The notes beneath the pieces were generated by a model. It saw nothing but the letters and a program-made list of their open reading frames with translations. It was not told the DNA's origin and made no database searches. DNA of 51,674 nucleotides from assembly GCA_001766655.1 (NCBI GenBank), contig MJCC01000025.1, positions 2,661 through 54,334 of the forward strand. Reading direction: 5' to 3'. A program made the translations under genes and the position numbers. Below are positions 9,658-19,357 of this stretch, piece by piece; positions within the stretch are counted from its first letter, which is position 1; every line of letters starts with the position of its first letter. The stretch is from Phytomonas francai. Its lineage: Eukaryota > Euglenozoa > Kinetoplastea > Trypanosomatida > Trypanosomatidae.

Positions 9658-9722
9658 GTTTCCTTTCTTGGAAGGGTCAGCTTTTGAAGCAATGCTGTGC
9701 AAATATACGCATATATGTATTT

Positions 9723-9751
9723 AAAAAAAAAAAAAAGAGAGAGAGAGAGAG
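9723..9751 (-). promoter_or_regulatory. polypyrimidine tract and acceptor region of the dioxygenase gene
   Basis: Plus strand A-run plus (GA)n; in the sense it reads a CT repeat followed by about 14 T. The first AG in the sense after it is the GCACAG at about 9697-9698, roughly 40 nt before the ATG at 9657, and AGs follow closely at the CAAAAG and CCAAG further on. Strong candidate for trans-splicing. Confidence 0.65.
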
Positions 9752-9924
9752 GAGCAGCTCATGTTCGGCGCATACATAATGGAAAATGAGATGGTTATGT
9801 CTCCGTCGAGACAGATAACGGGTATGAACGCATAAAAAAAGTAAATAGAAATTATTTATTTAGCAGCAGTATATTTAAAAATTCATTACAGGAGCTGAAT
9901 TTGCCTGCGCTGCAAGGTGACACA

Positions 9925-11898
9925 CTAATCCAGAAATAACACACGGAGGCACATCTTTGGAGTCAACCATCCTACTTTTTCGTCGCCTGTCGGCTCACAC
10001 ATTGAAATGGCAGCCGATCGCGCAAGCTTCTGTAGCTTTGCATCCTGGTGAATAATACTGCGAAGGGTAGAGGAGATGGGTGCGAAAGGGGGCACCGTGT
10101 GCTCCTGGAGCGAAACGTTCTTTGCTAGATCCTTAACATACTGCTCCCACAGCGATCCCAGCTGCTGTGAAGGCAACAAAGCACAAGCAGAATGCAGCCC
10201 ATTGGTGGATTCCTTTGTGTTGGAAACGGTTTCAAAGCGGTTAGTGGTCGTCTTTCGCTCCTTCACGTTGCTACACGCAGAGGTGTCAGCCAGGCAGGGC
10301 AGAAGCAACACGCTGCAGCCCCTCATCCCCATGCGTCCCACACGGCCTACGCGGTGGACATAGGCCTGCACCGACGATGGAGGCTCAAAGTGGTATACGT
10401 AGTCCACGTCCCGAACATCCAGACCAAAGGCCGCGACGTCCGTGCAAAGTAGAATCGCACCCGAGCCCATCGGTGTTCGTCCATCGCGCTTCCAACCCCC
10501 GGAGAAGATTTGGTTCTTTTTCTCCGCGTCCGATAGTGTCTTCTTCGTTTTTGTGGTCCCCTCCATGGTAGTGGAGTGAGTCAAAAAGGCGTTGTATTGC
10601 TCTATCCGCGCCTTCTCGGCCATCCCCTCGTACATGGTATAAATACTGTTAATGAAAAGAAGTGGTCGAGCGCCTTGACACAGATTATGAAAGAGTCGCC
10701 GGATGAATTGCAGCGCACGGTAGCTGTTGAAGAAGACAAAGTGCTTCTTAGACGCATGAAGATTCATCATCTGAACGAAGGTGGGCAAAAAATCGCCAGC
10801 CTCGCATACGGCGTACTTGCTTTGGAGCTGCGAAAGGAAATCAGATGGGGAGCCGACGGAGACAAGGTTGAGGTTCGTCTCGCAAGCCTTGCACACCTCC
10901 TGAGCGTACTGCTTTACACTAGGCGAGGTCGCAACCGTCGCGCCGACGAAGACAAAGTCGGAATGTAGCACCTCGTGAGGCTGATGCTGCCGCTTTTGGT
11001 TTCGCCTACTTAGCCTTTTGCCGGAAGACCCGCACTTGGGGGGAAGGCAACGCTCTTGAATGAACTGCACAACGGTGTCTCGCATAACAGGTGAGTTAAA
11101 AAGAAAGTCCGCCTCATCCATAACAATGATAAACCGCTTGCTAAGGGAAGAAAAGAACGCAAGGCGATCTGCTTTATGCGCGGGACTTGAGACTGTCTCC
11201 GCTTCAGTGCGAGCCTGCTTCTGCGCTCGTCTCGCATAGTAGCGGCGGCGCGTCTCCTCATCCTGTTCTGCGAGCACTTCCTCTGTTACCTGCCCCTGAG
11301 TGGGAAAGCTGGTGTCCCCCTCAGCATGCTTTATCTCGTCAAGCAAATCCTGTAAATCCTTTGGAGTAGTAGTTAGATAGAATCCGGCGCCGCGTTGGCT
11401 TCGCTGCAGCCGCTCTATAACCGCAGCCGGCTTTCCCACAGCGTTGTCGCACAAAAGAAACTGTATGTTGTACGGGTAACGTGCTGCCAGCTGCTTTCCG
11501 ACAACATATGTTTGCTCCGCGAGTGCGCGAGATGGGGAGAGGATGATGCCCAAGATATTCCGAGTGAGGGGTGGCTTCTGGTGCGCCGCTACATATGACT
11601 CGCACCAGCAAATCGTGCGCTCCATTATCGGTAGCAGAAAAGCCAAAGTTTTCCCGCTTCCGGTTGGCGCCTCGATAATGGCACTCTGACCCTCCTTAGA
11701 AAGATTTTTAAGGACCTCTGCCTGAATGGCTGTAGCATGGGAAAAGAAAAAGACGTTCTTGAGACTGAACACAGTAACCTTATGCAATGGGGGGACTATG
11801 TTCTCCCATGGAGTCTCCAGTGCGTCATCATTCCAGTGCTTTTCGCTCGGCTCCCACGCTCGACGAATGCGTCTTAAAGTGACCGCCTCTACAGACAT
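9925..11898 (-). CDS. DEAD-box RNA helicase, divergent
   Basis: 657 residues. ATP-dependent RNA helicase fold with two RecA domains. Motifs in order: ATAIQAEVL (Q-motif end, 55-63), I APTGSGKT (77-84), Ia SPSRALAEQ (121-129), Ib TTPKDL (177-182), II DEAD (261-264), III GAT (319-321, instead of SAT), IV HFVFFNSYRAL, V LCTDVAAFGLDVRD and VI HRVGRVGRMG. About 65 charged residues are inserted between Ib and II. The first 14 residues (MSVEAVTLRRIRRAW) are Arg-rich without acids beyond E4, which allows a mitochondrial presequence; kinetoplastid mitoribosome assembly uses several divergent DEAD-box proteins, so this is a possible role, not shown. The start is the first ATG; an AG lies 5 nt before it. 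Confidence 0.9.
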   Translation of the reverse strand: MSVEAVTLRRIRRAWEPSEKHWNDDALETPWENIVPPLHKVTVFSLKNVFFFSHATAIQAEVLKNLSKEGQSAIIEAPTGSGKTLAFLLPIMERTICWCESYVAAHQKPPLTRNILGIILSPSRALAEQTYVVGKQLAARYPYNIQFLLCDNAVGKPAAVIERLQRSQRGAGFYLTTTPKDLQDLLDEIKHAEGDTSFPTQGQVTEEVLAEQDEETRRRYYARRAQKQARTEAETVSSPAHKADRLAFFSSLSKRFIIVMDEADFLFNSPVMRDTVVQFIQERCLPPKCGSSGKRLSRRNQKRQHQPHEVLHSDFVFVGATVATSPSVKQYAQEVCKACETNLNLVSVGSPSDFLSQLQSKYAVCEAGDFLPTFVQMMNLHASKKHFVFFNSYRALQFIRRLFHNLCQGARPLLFINSIYTMYEGMAEKARIEQYNAFLTHSTTMEGTTKTKKTLSDAEKKNQIFSGGWKRDGRTPMGSGAILLCTDVAAFGLDVRDVDYVYHFEPPSSVQAYVHRVGRVGRMGMRGCSVLLLPCLADTSACSNVKERKTTTNRFETVSNTKESTNGLHSACALLPSQQLGSLWEQYVKDLAKNVSLQEHTVPPFAPISSTLRSIIHQDAKLQKLARSAAISMCEPTGDEKVGWLTPKMCLRVLFLD

Positions 11899-12516
11899 TC
11901 GACCTAATGCAAATGGCCTTTAAAAATATATATAATAATAATAAAGGTGTTCTATCGCTGTGGTATTTGTCAAAAGCTAGATCAGCTTCCTTGTGAATGA
12001 CACCGACTGTTTCGAGGTGTCCAAACGCACTTCGTTCTTATGGATAAATAATGGAAAAAATGACGAAAATGGTGGTACCCCTCTCTCTCTCTCTCCCCCC
12101 CCCTCTCTCCGCATACCAACATGGTAAAAAACTTTGCACAGCCTCCACACTTGTTGCTGTCAAAAACTATTGTACCACACACACACACACACACACACGT
12201 AGACATTTGTATACGTATGTGTGTGTGTGTGTGTGTGCATAGACTAGATGGTTTAATTATAACAGACCTCTACGCTTTCGATACTCCCCCTCTCTCTCTC
12301 CCAGCACACACGTACACAAGTAACAACAGTAGACACACAGAATTACAGTTTCGTACTTGAATAATCAAAATAACCTTAGCTTAACATTTGCTTAAATATT
12401 GTACAGAAACAACGCAACTTAGTAGGTATGACCCTTTTGAAGATGCAGTGGCGCACTGCTCTGTAGATGAGGATCCAACTTAACGACCACCACTCCTCAG
12501 TGAAACGCATGCCATC
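11899..12516. other. spacer between PEX6 and the helicase, rich in simple repeats
   Basis: About 620 bases without a gene. On the plus strand it has a CT/C run (12080-12110), a CA repeat (12176-12198) facing a TG repeat (12218-12237), and further CT- and CA-rich bits to 12320. In the sense these are GA, TG and CA runs, so the strongest pyrimidine signals here lie on the wrong strand for trans-splicing of the helicase. Confidence 0.7.
12176..12237. repeat. (CA)n and (TG)n arms facing each other, potential hairpin
   Basis: A 23-nt CA run and a 20-nt TG run are separated by about 19 nt (gtagacatttgtatacgta). The two runs are reverse complements, so the block can fold as a long hairpin or cruciform, and alternating purine-pyrimidine DNA favours Z-form. 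In this unit it sits in the PEX6 3' UTR or the helicase leader. Confidence 0.8.
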
Positions 12517-15345
12517 TTAACTACTGAACTTCACCTTGAGCGATTCATATCGCCTCAGATCCTCCTTCGTGACGGAGGCCTTGAGTTGGTCTCGGGCCCT
12601 TAGGAAGTGGCTCATCTTGACCTTGATAGGAGCACCGAAATCCTCATCCTCGTGGTTGGAAAGGGCCTCAGGGTGGCCCTCCATCACGCCATCATCGCCC
12701 GCTGCACCCTCTCGTTTCGCATGTTCAAGAGCCTCCTCAACAGAAAACATCATCGCATCGGAGCATAGGGCGAAGAAATCAGCTCCTGTGTAAACAAAGT
12801 CAAGTGGCTGAAGCAACTGGTCAAAGTTCACTTCATTATGAAGGTCAAACTTTCGCGTGAGGGCGCGAACGGCATGCAGCTGTTCCTCCCTGGTCGAAGG
12901 AATCCCCAGATAGCAGAGGCGATCAAAGCGGCCAGGCCGCAGCAGGGATGGATCCAGGAGGTCTGGGCGGTTCGTAGCGCCGATAATAAACACATCCCCG
13001 CTCGCGGATCCGTCAGACCGTGTCTGCCCAATGCCATCCACCTCGACGAGCAGTTGGGAGACGATGCGATCCATTGCGCCGCCGGCGTCGCCCTTTGCGC
13101 CTCGCGCAGGCGCTAACGCGTCGAGCTCGTCAAAGAACACAATACATGGTGAGTTATCCCTGGCCTTTTGGAAAAGCACACGAATGTTGCGCTCGCTCTC
13201 ACCCACGTACTGGTTTATCAGCTCGGGACCCTTGACAGAGATGAAGTTCATGTTCATCTCGGTCGCGACCGCCTTGGCCAGCAGCGTCTTACCGCACCCG
13301 GGCGGGCCATAGAAAAGAATGCCCGTTCGCTTCTTCATCCCGCTGGCGAATATCTCGGGGTAGAGAATGGGGAGCTGAATCGTCTCCTTGAGCTCACGTT
13401 TTGCCTCGACTAACCCACCGACGTCGCTCCAGCGGACCGGCTGGTGCTTGGTCGAGACCAGCGTGAGGCCGTGGGACTTGAGGTAGTCCGACAGGACGCG
13501 CTCGCAGACCCTGTCGGAGAGCACCGGCAGGACCCCGTCAGGGTACTCCGCGGAGCTCATAACCGCCGCTGTGCAGGCCCGCACGTACGCCACGAGGTCT
13601 GCGCAGCTCAGCCCCACCGTCCACCCCGCGAGGGCCTGGAAGGAGAAGAAGGGGCTCACGTGCAGGCGGCCGCGCCGCGCCGCGGACCGGGCGCACCGGC
13701 GGGCCAGCCGCGCCCGGTCCTCCTCGCCGGGGTTTCTGCAGACGAGGACGCCCTCCGGATTGGTCGCCCGCGCGGCCATCGCGGGCGGCACCCCCTCCAC
13801 CGTCTCGCAGACCATCACGATAACGCGCAGGCCCCCCTTATTCTCCCCCAACAACGGGAGAAGCTCCGGGTGGTCGGCGGCGAGGCGCTCGGCATTCTTA
13901 ATCACGAGCGCAACCTGCCCGGAGGTCGCGGCGAAGCGCTCCAGAAGGGTCCGAAGCTCCTCCTCGTCAAGGCCGTCCGCCGAGGCGAACATTGCGGGCA
14001 CCCCGAACCCCCGCAGCGCCTGATCGATAAATGCGTACACGCCGTTTTCCTTTAACCCGTGCACGATAAAAGTCTGGCACCCGGTATGGGTTTCTCGATT
14101 CACCATGAAACACCGGCCCAAGGAGCGGTGAAGCTCCTCCTGTGGACTCAGTCGGTCCTCCTCTGACCCCGCCCCTTCTTCCTCCTCATCGGCCAGTGGT
14201 GCAAAGAGCGGGGTGAACTCGATTGCCTTGAAGACAGACTGCGATACGAGCGAGAGCCCCGTTTGCTGGCCCCTGCCCGCATCGCTAAACCACGCACAGC
14301 CGTAGCTGACAGGCTCAGACCCTCGCCACAGCTCCACCACACGAAACGGGAATAGCGAAAGCGTCTCCGGTGAGGTGCAGACCCCGCTAAAAGTGTCCGC
14401 TTGGTACTTCAAGGTGGCAAAAATTGCCTCGAGCACATCCAACCCCCCTATATTCGGCGGGGAGCTCTGAAGATCCTCCTGAGTGAGGCGGAGTGTTACG
14501 ACACTCCCCTCGGTGAGCAGCCTGCCATGCAGCTTCGGGGCGAAAACAGCTAGCACAACCTCCATAAGATCAGCATAATGGTCACCAAGAATATTACACA
14601 GGAAAAAATTGTCCAGGGCCGGGCAAAGCACTAACTTGTCGAGTTTCAGTTGATCGCCTTCGCGTGGAGGATCGGGGAGAAATTTGACATGGCCTTCAGC
14701 ATCTTCTACCGGGTGGAGCAGATGCATCGGGATGCATAGGCTAGTATCCGAGAAGGAATGCGGCCTTTTCTGGAAAGCGGTAGTGTGCAAGTAGGCAGCT
14801 CGAATATTCCGGAACAGATCTGGGCCGACGTGCAGGGTCTGGGAGGTCGCCGCGGTGCCCTCCCCATCCAGCGCCGCGTAAACAGCAAAGTAGCATGCAC
14901 AGGCCTCCGAGCCGATGCAGAGTAGGCCGCCGTCGGGGACAAGTAGGTCGTCGAGCACGCCGGACAGCCCTTCCCCCCGCCCCTCGGCCATCCCTCTGCA
15001 GAGCCGAATCTCCAGCGCCCCCTCCAGGGCTAAAAGGTCCCCCTCAGCTTTGCCAGTGGACGTGGAAGGCTCACGGTGGGGGTTGGGCTCGCCGTCCACG
15101 GGCGGGAGGACGATCAGCGTCGCGCTCTCCGATAGCGTCCCGCGTGTCGCCGGCGCGAGGTCGCACACAATAAGTGTAGGGTACGCCGAGGTCCGCGGTA
15201 GTCGCTGGCCTAGGAAAAGCTCCGTGTAGGTGGAAGATATTTCCTCCAGTAATGAATACTCACCCACGGGCTTTCCCATAACTTCCTTAAAATCTTCCTG
15301 TGTAGTGGTGCGCAGCACACAGTCTTCGATGGCTGGTAGTGACAT
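12517..15345 (-). CDS. PEX6: peroxin 6, AAA ATPase of glycosome protein import
   Basis: 942 residues, close to other PEX6 proteins. PEX6 with PEX1 pulls the cargo receptor PEX5 out of the glycosomal (peroxisomal) membrane. The C-terminal D2 AAA domain is classic: WSDVGGLVEAKRELKETIQL, Walker A GPPGCGKT (about 678-685), Walker B VFFDELDALAP (about 733-743), sensor GATNRPDLLDPSLLRPGRFD with the Arg fingers. The preceding D1 domain is degenerate: where Walker A should be there is VHGLKENGVYA, and no Walker B is seen. This D1/D2 asymmetry together with the PEX6-type N-terminal half separates it from PEX1, CDC48 and NVL. The frame extends two codons to a TTG at 15351; the first ATG is 15345. A pyrimidine-rich tract (15411-15435) with AG near 15405 lies upstream. 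The middle (13.4-14.1 kb) is very GC-rich. Confidence 0.92.
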   Translation of the reverse strand: MSLPAIEDCVLRTTTQEDFKEVMGKPVGEYSLLEEISSTYTELFLGQRLPRTSAYPTLIVCDLAPATRGTLSESATLIVLPPVDGEPNPHREPSTSTGKAEGDLLALEGALEIRLCRGMAEGRGEGLSGVLDDLLVPDGGLLCIGSEACACYFAVYAALDGEGTAATSQTLHVGPDLFRNIRAAYLHTTAFQKRPHSFSDTSLCIPMHLLHPVEDAEGHVKFLPDPPREGDQLKLDKLVLCPALDNFFLCNILGDHYADLMEVVLAVFAPKLHGRLLTEGSVVTLRLTQEDLQSSPPNIGGLDVLEAIFATLKYQADTFSGVCTSPETLSLFPFRVVELWRGSEPVSYGCAWFSDAGRGQQTGLSLVSQSVFKAIEFTPLFAPLADEEEEGAGSEEDRLSPQEELHRSLGRCFMVNRETHTGCQTFIVHGLKENGVYAFIDQALRGFGVPAMFASADGLDEEELRTLLERFAATSGQVALVIKNAERLAADHPELLPLLGENKGGLRVIVMVCETVEGVPPAMAARATNPEGVLVCRNPGEEDRARLARRCARSAARRGRLHVSPFFSFQALAGWTVGLSCADLVAYVRACTAAVMSSAEYPDGVLPVLSDRVCERVLSDYLKSHGLTLVSTKHQPVRWSDVGGLVEAKRELKETIQLPILYPEIFASGMKKRTGILFYGPPGCGKTLLAKAVATEMNMNFISVKGPELINQYVGESERNIRVLFQKARDNSPCIVFFDELDALAPARGAKGDAGGAMDRIVSQLLVEVDGIGQTRSDGSASGDVFIIGATNRPDLLDPSLLRPGRFDRLCYLGIPSTREEQLHAVRALTRKFDLHNEVNFDQLLQPLDFVYTGADFFALCSDAMMFSVEEALEHAKREGAAGDDGVMEGHPEALSNHEDEDFGAPIKVKMSHFLRARDQLKASVTKEDLRRYESLKVKFSS

Positions 15346-15404
15346 ACGCAATTAGTCGTAAGGAAGGAGAGCAGTCAAGTACACTTAAAGTAGTTAAATT
15401 CGAA

Positions 15405-15440
15405 CTATTAAAGGGAAAGAAAAAGAAGGAGAACTGAAGA
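15405..15440 (-). promoter_or_regulatory. polypyrimidine tract and acceptor for PEX6
   Basis: The sense strand reads TTCTCCTTCTTTTTCTTTCC followed by CTTTAATAG; the first AG is at 15405-15406, about 60 nt before the PEX6 ATG at 15345. The leader has no ATG. Inference from trans-splicing rules. Confidence 0.6.
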
Positions 15441-15556
15441 ATTTAAAGTTTTAAAATGAAAGTGTCCGTCTTTTGTTGCTCCTGCTCTTGATGGGTTTAG
15501 AACCACATAGATAAAGGACGTGATTTGTTCATCGTATTCTTTTGGGCTTCCTTCAT

Positions 15557-16624
15557 TTAGCACGTATTGGGAAGCTTTTTAAACAATTCGGACACTTTGA
15601 GTTTTAACAAGGATCTAAAATCAACAAGCTCGCTAGAGCTCAAGAAAAGAGAGAGACTCATGCGTCGGTCGAGAAACGTACTAGACTTGAAAATATCCGC
15701 ACGATATGCAATAAGTGCAGCCAAGACGAATGAAGACCTTTCCGAGAATAAAGACCTTCCCCCTCGTATTTTCCTGTAGACACGCACTCGGGGGCACCCC
15801 AGAAAGTCGTCATTCTCGCACGCAAACAAAAAAGGGTATGTCGCTTTTTCGACTAAGAGCTGTAGATAGGTCCACCGCATTAGCAAATAGTTTTGAAGCA
15901 AGGACTTGAGACGGTCTTGAGGGTCGTATCTACAGAGCTCCTCCATTAAGTAATTAACCAGGAGATGGGCCAGACAAGAGTAAGAATCCGGCCAGTTTTG
16001 CTGAAGTATGCGCCTCCCCGTTTTCCCCTCAAAACTCCTCTTAAACTGCTCCAGAACTTCTGATGCGCTTCGTTGTTCTGAATCCTTTGAGTGGAACTTA
16101 ATATGTACACGCCCTCTTGTGGAGTTAGGGAATGAAACCTCAAAATCTTTATGTTGAAAAGGCAACGATTTATGCGTGCTAATATTCTCGCTACAAGTAG
16201 AAGCCCTTGGAATGGGGGGAAATATTTTCTCCAGTGCACTGTAATCCACGTCCTCAACTGATTGGGGAGGGGGCATCAGGCGCACGCATTTGAAAGGCGC
16301 AGAAACATGCAGTCTAGCAATCTTAAATGGATCGGGAAGATTTCCTTCTCGAGGTACACATGACACAGAAAAGGAATGGGAAATACACAAAGGTTTATCC
16401 TGTGTGTTTTGACTGTACTTGGATCGGATGACTATATTACGGCGCCTAATTTTGCTTCCTGAGCATGAAGAATCGACTTTCAAGAGGAGCAACCGCAACG
16501 CTTCAGTTGCTGCTAGCTTTTCGTTATTTGTAGAGATCACCTGGGTGACATTTTCCTGAAGTTTTTGATTTTGTTCCAACAAGAGGCGCAATTTAACCAA
16601 CACAGATGTGCCACCCTCATGCAT
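15557..16624 (-). CDS. hypothetical protein with N-terminal coiled coil
   Basis: 355 residues; I do not recognise a family. Residues 8-50 (LVKLRLLLEQNQKLQENVTQ onward) form a probable coiled coil with Leu spacing. The middle (about 50-150) is Ser/Pro-rich and likely disordered. The last 200 residues look folded and helical: LAHLLVNYLMEELCRYDPQD, YLLMRWTYLQLLVEKATYPF, and a Ser/Leu-rich end. No catalytic motif, signal peptide or clear membrane span is seen. Coding look is supported by a 1 kb uninterrupted frame, correct strand and position between PEX6 and the Kelch gene. The base composition is AT-richer than either neighbour. The start is an ATG at the frame's first Met. A structural or kinetochore-type protein would be possible but is a guess. 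Confidence 0.7.
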   Translation of the reverse strand: MHEGGTSVLVKLRLLLEQNQKLQENVTQVISTNNEKLAATEALRLLLLKVDSSCSGSKIRRRNIVIRSKYSQNTQDKPLCISHSFSVSCVPREGNLPDPFKIARLHVSAPFKCVRLMPPPQSVEDVDYSALEKIFPPIPRASTCSENISTHKSLPFQHKDFEVSFPNSTRGRVHIKFHSKDSEQRSASEVLEQFKRSFEGKTGRRILQQNWPDSYSCLAHLLVNYLMEELCRYDPQDRLKSLLQNYLLMRWTYLQLLVEKATYPFLFACENDDFLGCPRVRVYRKIRGGRSLFSERSSFVLAALIAYRADIFKSSTFLDRRMSLSLFLSSSELVDFRSLLKLKVSELFKKLPNTC

Positions 16625-17009
16625 AAGTCTTTATAAAACTAACTAAATTATACAGGTGAAGGCCCTATGCAATACTTTCACCAAAATAATGAGACGCAAA
16701 GGGCGAATCATAAAAATATCGTTACCGTAGGGGGGGGGGGGGAGTTTAAAACTAGATAAAGGGTATCCTTTCTTGCATCGATGCTTTCAAAGCCATAGAA
16801 CTTGTACATAAAAAAAACTAGGGAATCGTTTTTAGTCGCTCCGCTTCAGTACTAAATGTCAATAGGGATACACCACTACAAGGATCAGTAATGATCCTAC
16901 TCTCCTGTAATATATCATAGTAAGTGCATCCGCACACCCATCCAGTTGTGTGGGGTTTCACTTATCACACCAATGAATATATTATTATTATTATTAGTAT
17001 TTATAGGTC

Positions 17010-17044
<35 letters not shown>

Positions 17045-17131
17045 CAATGATATGGCAATATAAATGAAGACTAAATGTCCGCTACCTGGGTAATTATACG
17101 CAATAAAACATTTTCACCGCACAAATGGGTT
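16625..17131. other. spacer between the Kelch gene and the 355-residue gene, with simple repeats
   Basis: AT-rich. Holds a run of 13 G (16730-16742; a C tract in the sense, with the gene's ATG about 105 nt further on), an ATT repeat (16981-16995) and a long (AT)n run (17013-17042). No gene. The C tract could act as the pyrimidine tract of the 355-residue gene. Confidence 0.7.
17013..17042. repeat. (AT)n microsatellite
   Basis: About fifteen AT units without interruption, in the Kelch gene's 3' UTR just past its stop codon at 17132. Self-complementary and probably variable in length. Confidence 0.85.
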
Positions 17132-19357
17132 TCAGTCGTCCTTCTCGTCGTCGTCATCGTCAGTCACGTGAGCGCCACGTTTCAGAGCGGATGCAACGGT
17201 AGCGGCCTCCTCCTGCCGCAGCCTCTCCTGCTCCTGCTCGTACTCCTGCCACTCCTTCTCTTTCCGAAGACGCCGCTCGCGGAAGAACCGCACCTCCTCC
17301 TTCTCGCGCTCCTCCACCATAGCCAACTGCGCCACAAGCTCTTTAGAGTCGTCGTATCGCCTACGCGCGAAGGTCGACGCCTCCTTTTTGACGCGACGGT
17401 CCGAGCGGGCGCCCCCCTGCCCCTGGTGGGCCTCCCTCGCCGTCGCCACCCAGAACGCCTGCGTTCGCTCAAAGAACTGTCTAAAAGGCTCGTCCCGCGC
17501 CGGGGTCGGCACCGCGGCGGAGAAGTTCAGCTGAGCGAGAAGCTGGGCCTTGTGCACGTGCAGGCCTTTTTTCCCCCGTGTGTGCGTGACGTGGTCGATC
17601 GCCGCGCCCACCTCCGCGTGGCTCGGCGTTGCCTCGATCTCGAGCTCGGCCTGGATCGCCTCGGGGGCCTCGTCGTCGTCGATCGCGTCGTGCAGGGCCG
17701 TCGACCTCTCCCCCTCCTCGTCGCTGTCGCCGAGGTCGAAGGTGCAGCTTACCACGGTGCTTCCGCTCTCCCACGAGCCGAGGTCGCTCTCCGAGTCGTT
17801 CGCGAGCCACTCCGCCTCGGAGAGGTTCTGCGAAAGAAGCACTTGGTAGGTATCAAGACGGTTGAGGTTTAGCGAAAATAAGTCGGACATGGTAACCTCC
17901 CTCTTGGAGCTCTCAAATTGGCCGCCGTACAGGTAGAGTTGGTTTCCGATCACAACCATCGATGCATCCATGCGCCGATGCGGCAGAGCCTGGCCAAAGC
18001 GGTTCATTTCATAACTTTCTTTCCACATATGGTCGTCATCCACCGCCTTTGCCTCGTCCTCCTCCGACAATGACAACGAGGAGGAGGAGGAGGAAGATGA
18101 AGAGAAGTCGGAATCGGCAGCATCGCTGCCCTTGCCCTTCCCCAGGCCACCTAGATGCAGGGCCTCGAGCTGTGCCTGAAGGCTGTTTAATTTTCCAGCA
18201 CCGAGTTTGTCCTCTGACGTTGTCTTTTTTGAGGTCTTACGGAGCACCACAGGATAAAAGCGCTTGGTATCCATGTGTAAGACGAACAGGTCATTATGAA
18301 AGGTAGAGAGCATCTTACCTCCCGGCGATTCGATATCCACGACACCACCAAACAGGTACAAACGCGCATCCTTGAACGTTGAGGCGACGCCGCAGCGAAT
18401 CGGTGGCGGCACCCCGCTAAGCCGCAGCTTCCGCCACATGGGCAACTCCTCGGCAGATTTAAACTCGGTTTCGGGGGGATGAAGCTGAATCATCCACAGG
18501 TCATGGTGTACGGTAGCTTCTGACTTTTTGAACCGATTGAATTTTTCCGTAGAGTACCCACCAAACACAAAGAGCTGGTCGCCGTACACGGCCATGTTGT
18601 GCCCACTGCGGACATGGGGAACCTCGCCGGCGGCAAGTACCTTCACATCCGTCCACTTCCCCTCCCCCTCCAGCGAGGACAGTATCCATAAGTCGTTATA
18701 GTAGCGGCACTCTTGCGCGTTGTCGTAAAAGCCACCGAAGACGACCGCGTTCCGCTTCCAGGGCACCATGCGATGCCCGCTCCGCGAGGACGGGCCCCCT
18801 TTGAGTGTCTTGAGCTCCTCCCACTCGCTTGTGCGGGAGTTGAAGCGCCAGACGTCCTTGAAGTGCAGGTACTGCGACTGCGACTGCGAGACAAACTCGC
18901 CGCCGAAGAGGACAAGATAGTGCTTGTACACGACGCCCTGGCTGCTGCTGCGGGGGGGCGGGTTCACAGGGGTGGAGAGCCGCGCCCAGGTGCCACGTCG
19001 GACCCGGTAAAAGTACACGTCGTTGTAGGCCTCCGTGATCTTCCCGTTCCAGTACTCGCCGCCGAACACCATCAGCTCCCCATCGCGCTCGGGATGGGGA
19101 GAGAGCACGACATTCACTCGCGGCGACGGCGGCGGGACGTCTTGGATCTCCTCCACCACGCGAATCTTTCCCTGACTCTTCTGAATATGTTTGAGAGTAA
19201 GCTCAATTGCCTCCTCATTATTGAAGCCCTCCTTTTCTGTGTCATCTTTCTGCTGCTTTGCGAGGTGTTTGTGGAGTTTACTAATCTGTTTCGCTGCCCG
19301 CTTGGCAGCTTTTGCAGGATCCTCCTGCTTCTTGCGCTTATCCCGTCCCTTTCCCAT
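17132..19357 (-). CDS. Kelch-repeat protein, KLHDC4-like with DUF4110
   Basis: 741 residues. Layout: a basic, Lys-rich N terminus (MGKGRDKRKKQEDPAKAAKR), Kelch beta-propeller from about residue 70 to 480 with repeated G-G doublets followed by Tyr/Trp (MVFGGEYWNGK, LVLFGGEFVSQ, AVVFGGFYDNA, LFVFGGYSTEK, LYLFGGVVDIE, LYLYGGQFESS), a Ser/Glu-rich low-complexity insert inside the propeller, an acidic linker, then a DUF4110-type C-terminal helix region (FRQFFERTQAFWVATAREAH, RVKKEASTFARRRYDDSKEL) and a charged coiled tail. Kelch plus DUF4110 is the KLHDC4 architecture, conserved in eukaryotes and poorly understood. The frame extends 16 codons upstream, but MGKGRDK at 19357 is the conserved-looking start. 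The gene is GC-rich and produces long antisense open frames. Confidence 0.88.
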   Translation of the reverse strand: MGKGRDKRKKQEDPAKAAKRAAKQISKLHKHLAKQQKDDTEKEGFNNEEAIELTLKHIQKSQGKIRVVEEIQDVPPPSPRVNVVLSPHPERDGELMVFGGEYWNGKITEAYNDVYFYRVRRGTWARLSTPVNPPPRSSSQGVVYKHYLVLFGGEFVSQSQSQYLHFKDVWRFNSRTSEWEELKTLKGGPSSRSGHRMVPWKRNAVVFGGFYDNAQECRYYNDLWILSSLEGEGKWTDVKVLAAGEVPHVRSGHNMAVYGDQLFVFGGYSTEKFNRFKKSEATVHHDLWMIQLHPPETEFKSAEELPMWRKLRLSGVPPPIRCGVASTFKDARLYLFGGVVDIESPGGKMLSTFHNDLFVLHMDTKRFYPVVLRKTSKKTTSEDKLGAGKLNSLQAQLEALHLGGLGKGKGSDAADSDFSSSSSSSSSLSLSEEDEAKAVDDDHMWKESYEMNRFGQALPHRRMDASMVVIGNQLYLYGGQFESSKREVTMSDLFSLNLNRLDTYQVLLSQNLSEAEWLANDSESDLGSWESGSTVVSCTFDLGDSDEEGERSTALHDAIDDDEAPEAIQAELEIEATPSHAEVGAAIDHVTHTRGKKGLHVHKAQLLAQLNFSAAVPTPARDEPFRQFFERTQAFWVATAREAHQGQGGARSDRRVKKEASTFARRRYDDSKELVAQLAMVEEREKEEVRFFRERRLRKEKEWQEYEQEQERLRQEEAATVASALKRGAHVTDDDDDEKDD

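Noticed and set aside
13444..14055. 203-codon plus-strand frame
   Set aside because: Antisense to PEX6 in its GC-rich region; no family match.
17075..17872. 265-codon plus-strand frame
   Set aside because: Antisense to the Kelch gene C terminus; Leu/Arg-rich shadow.
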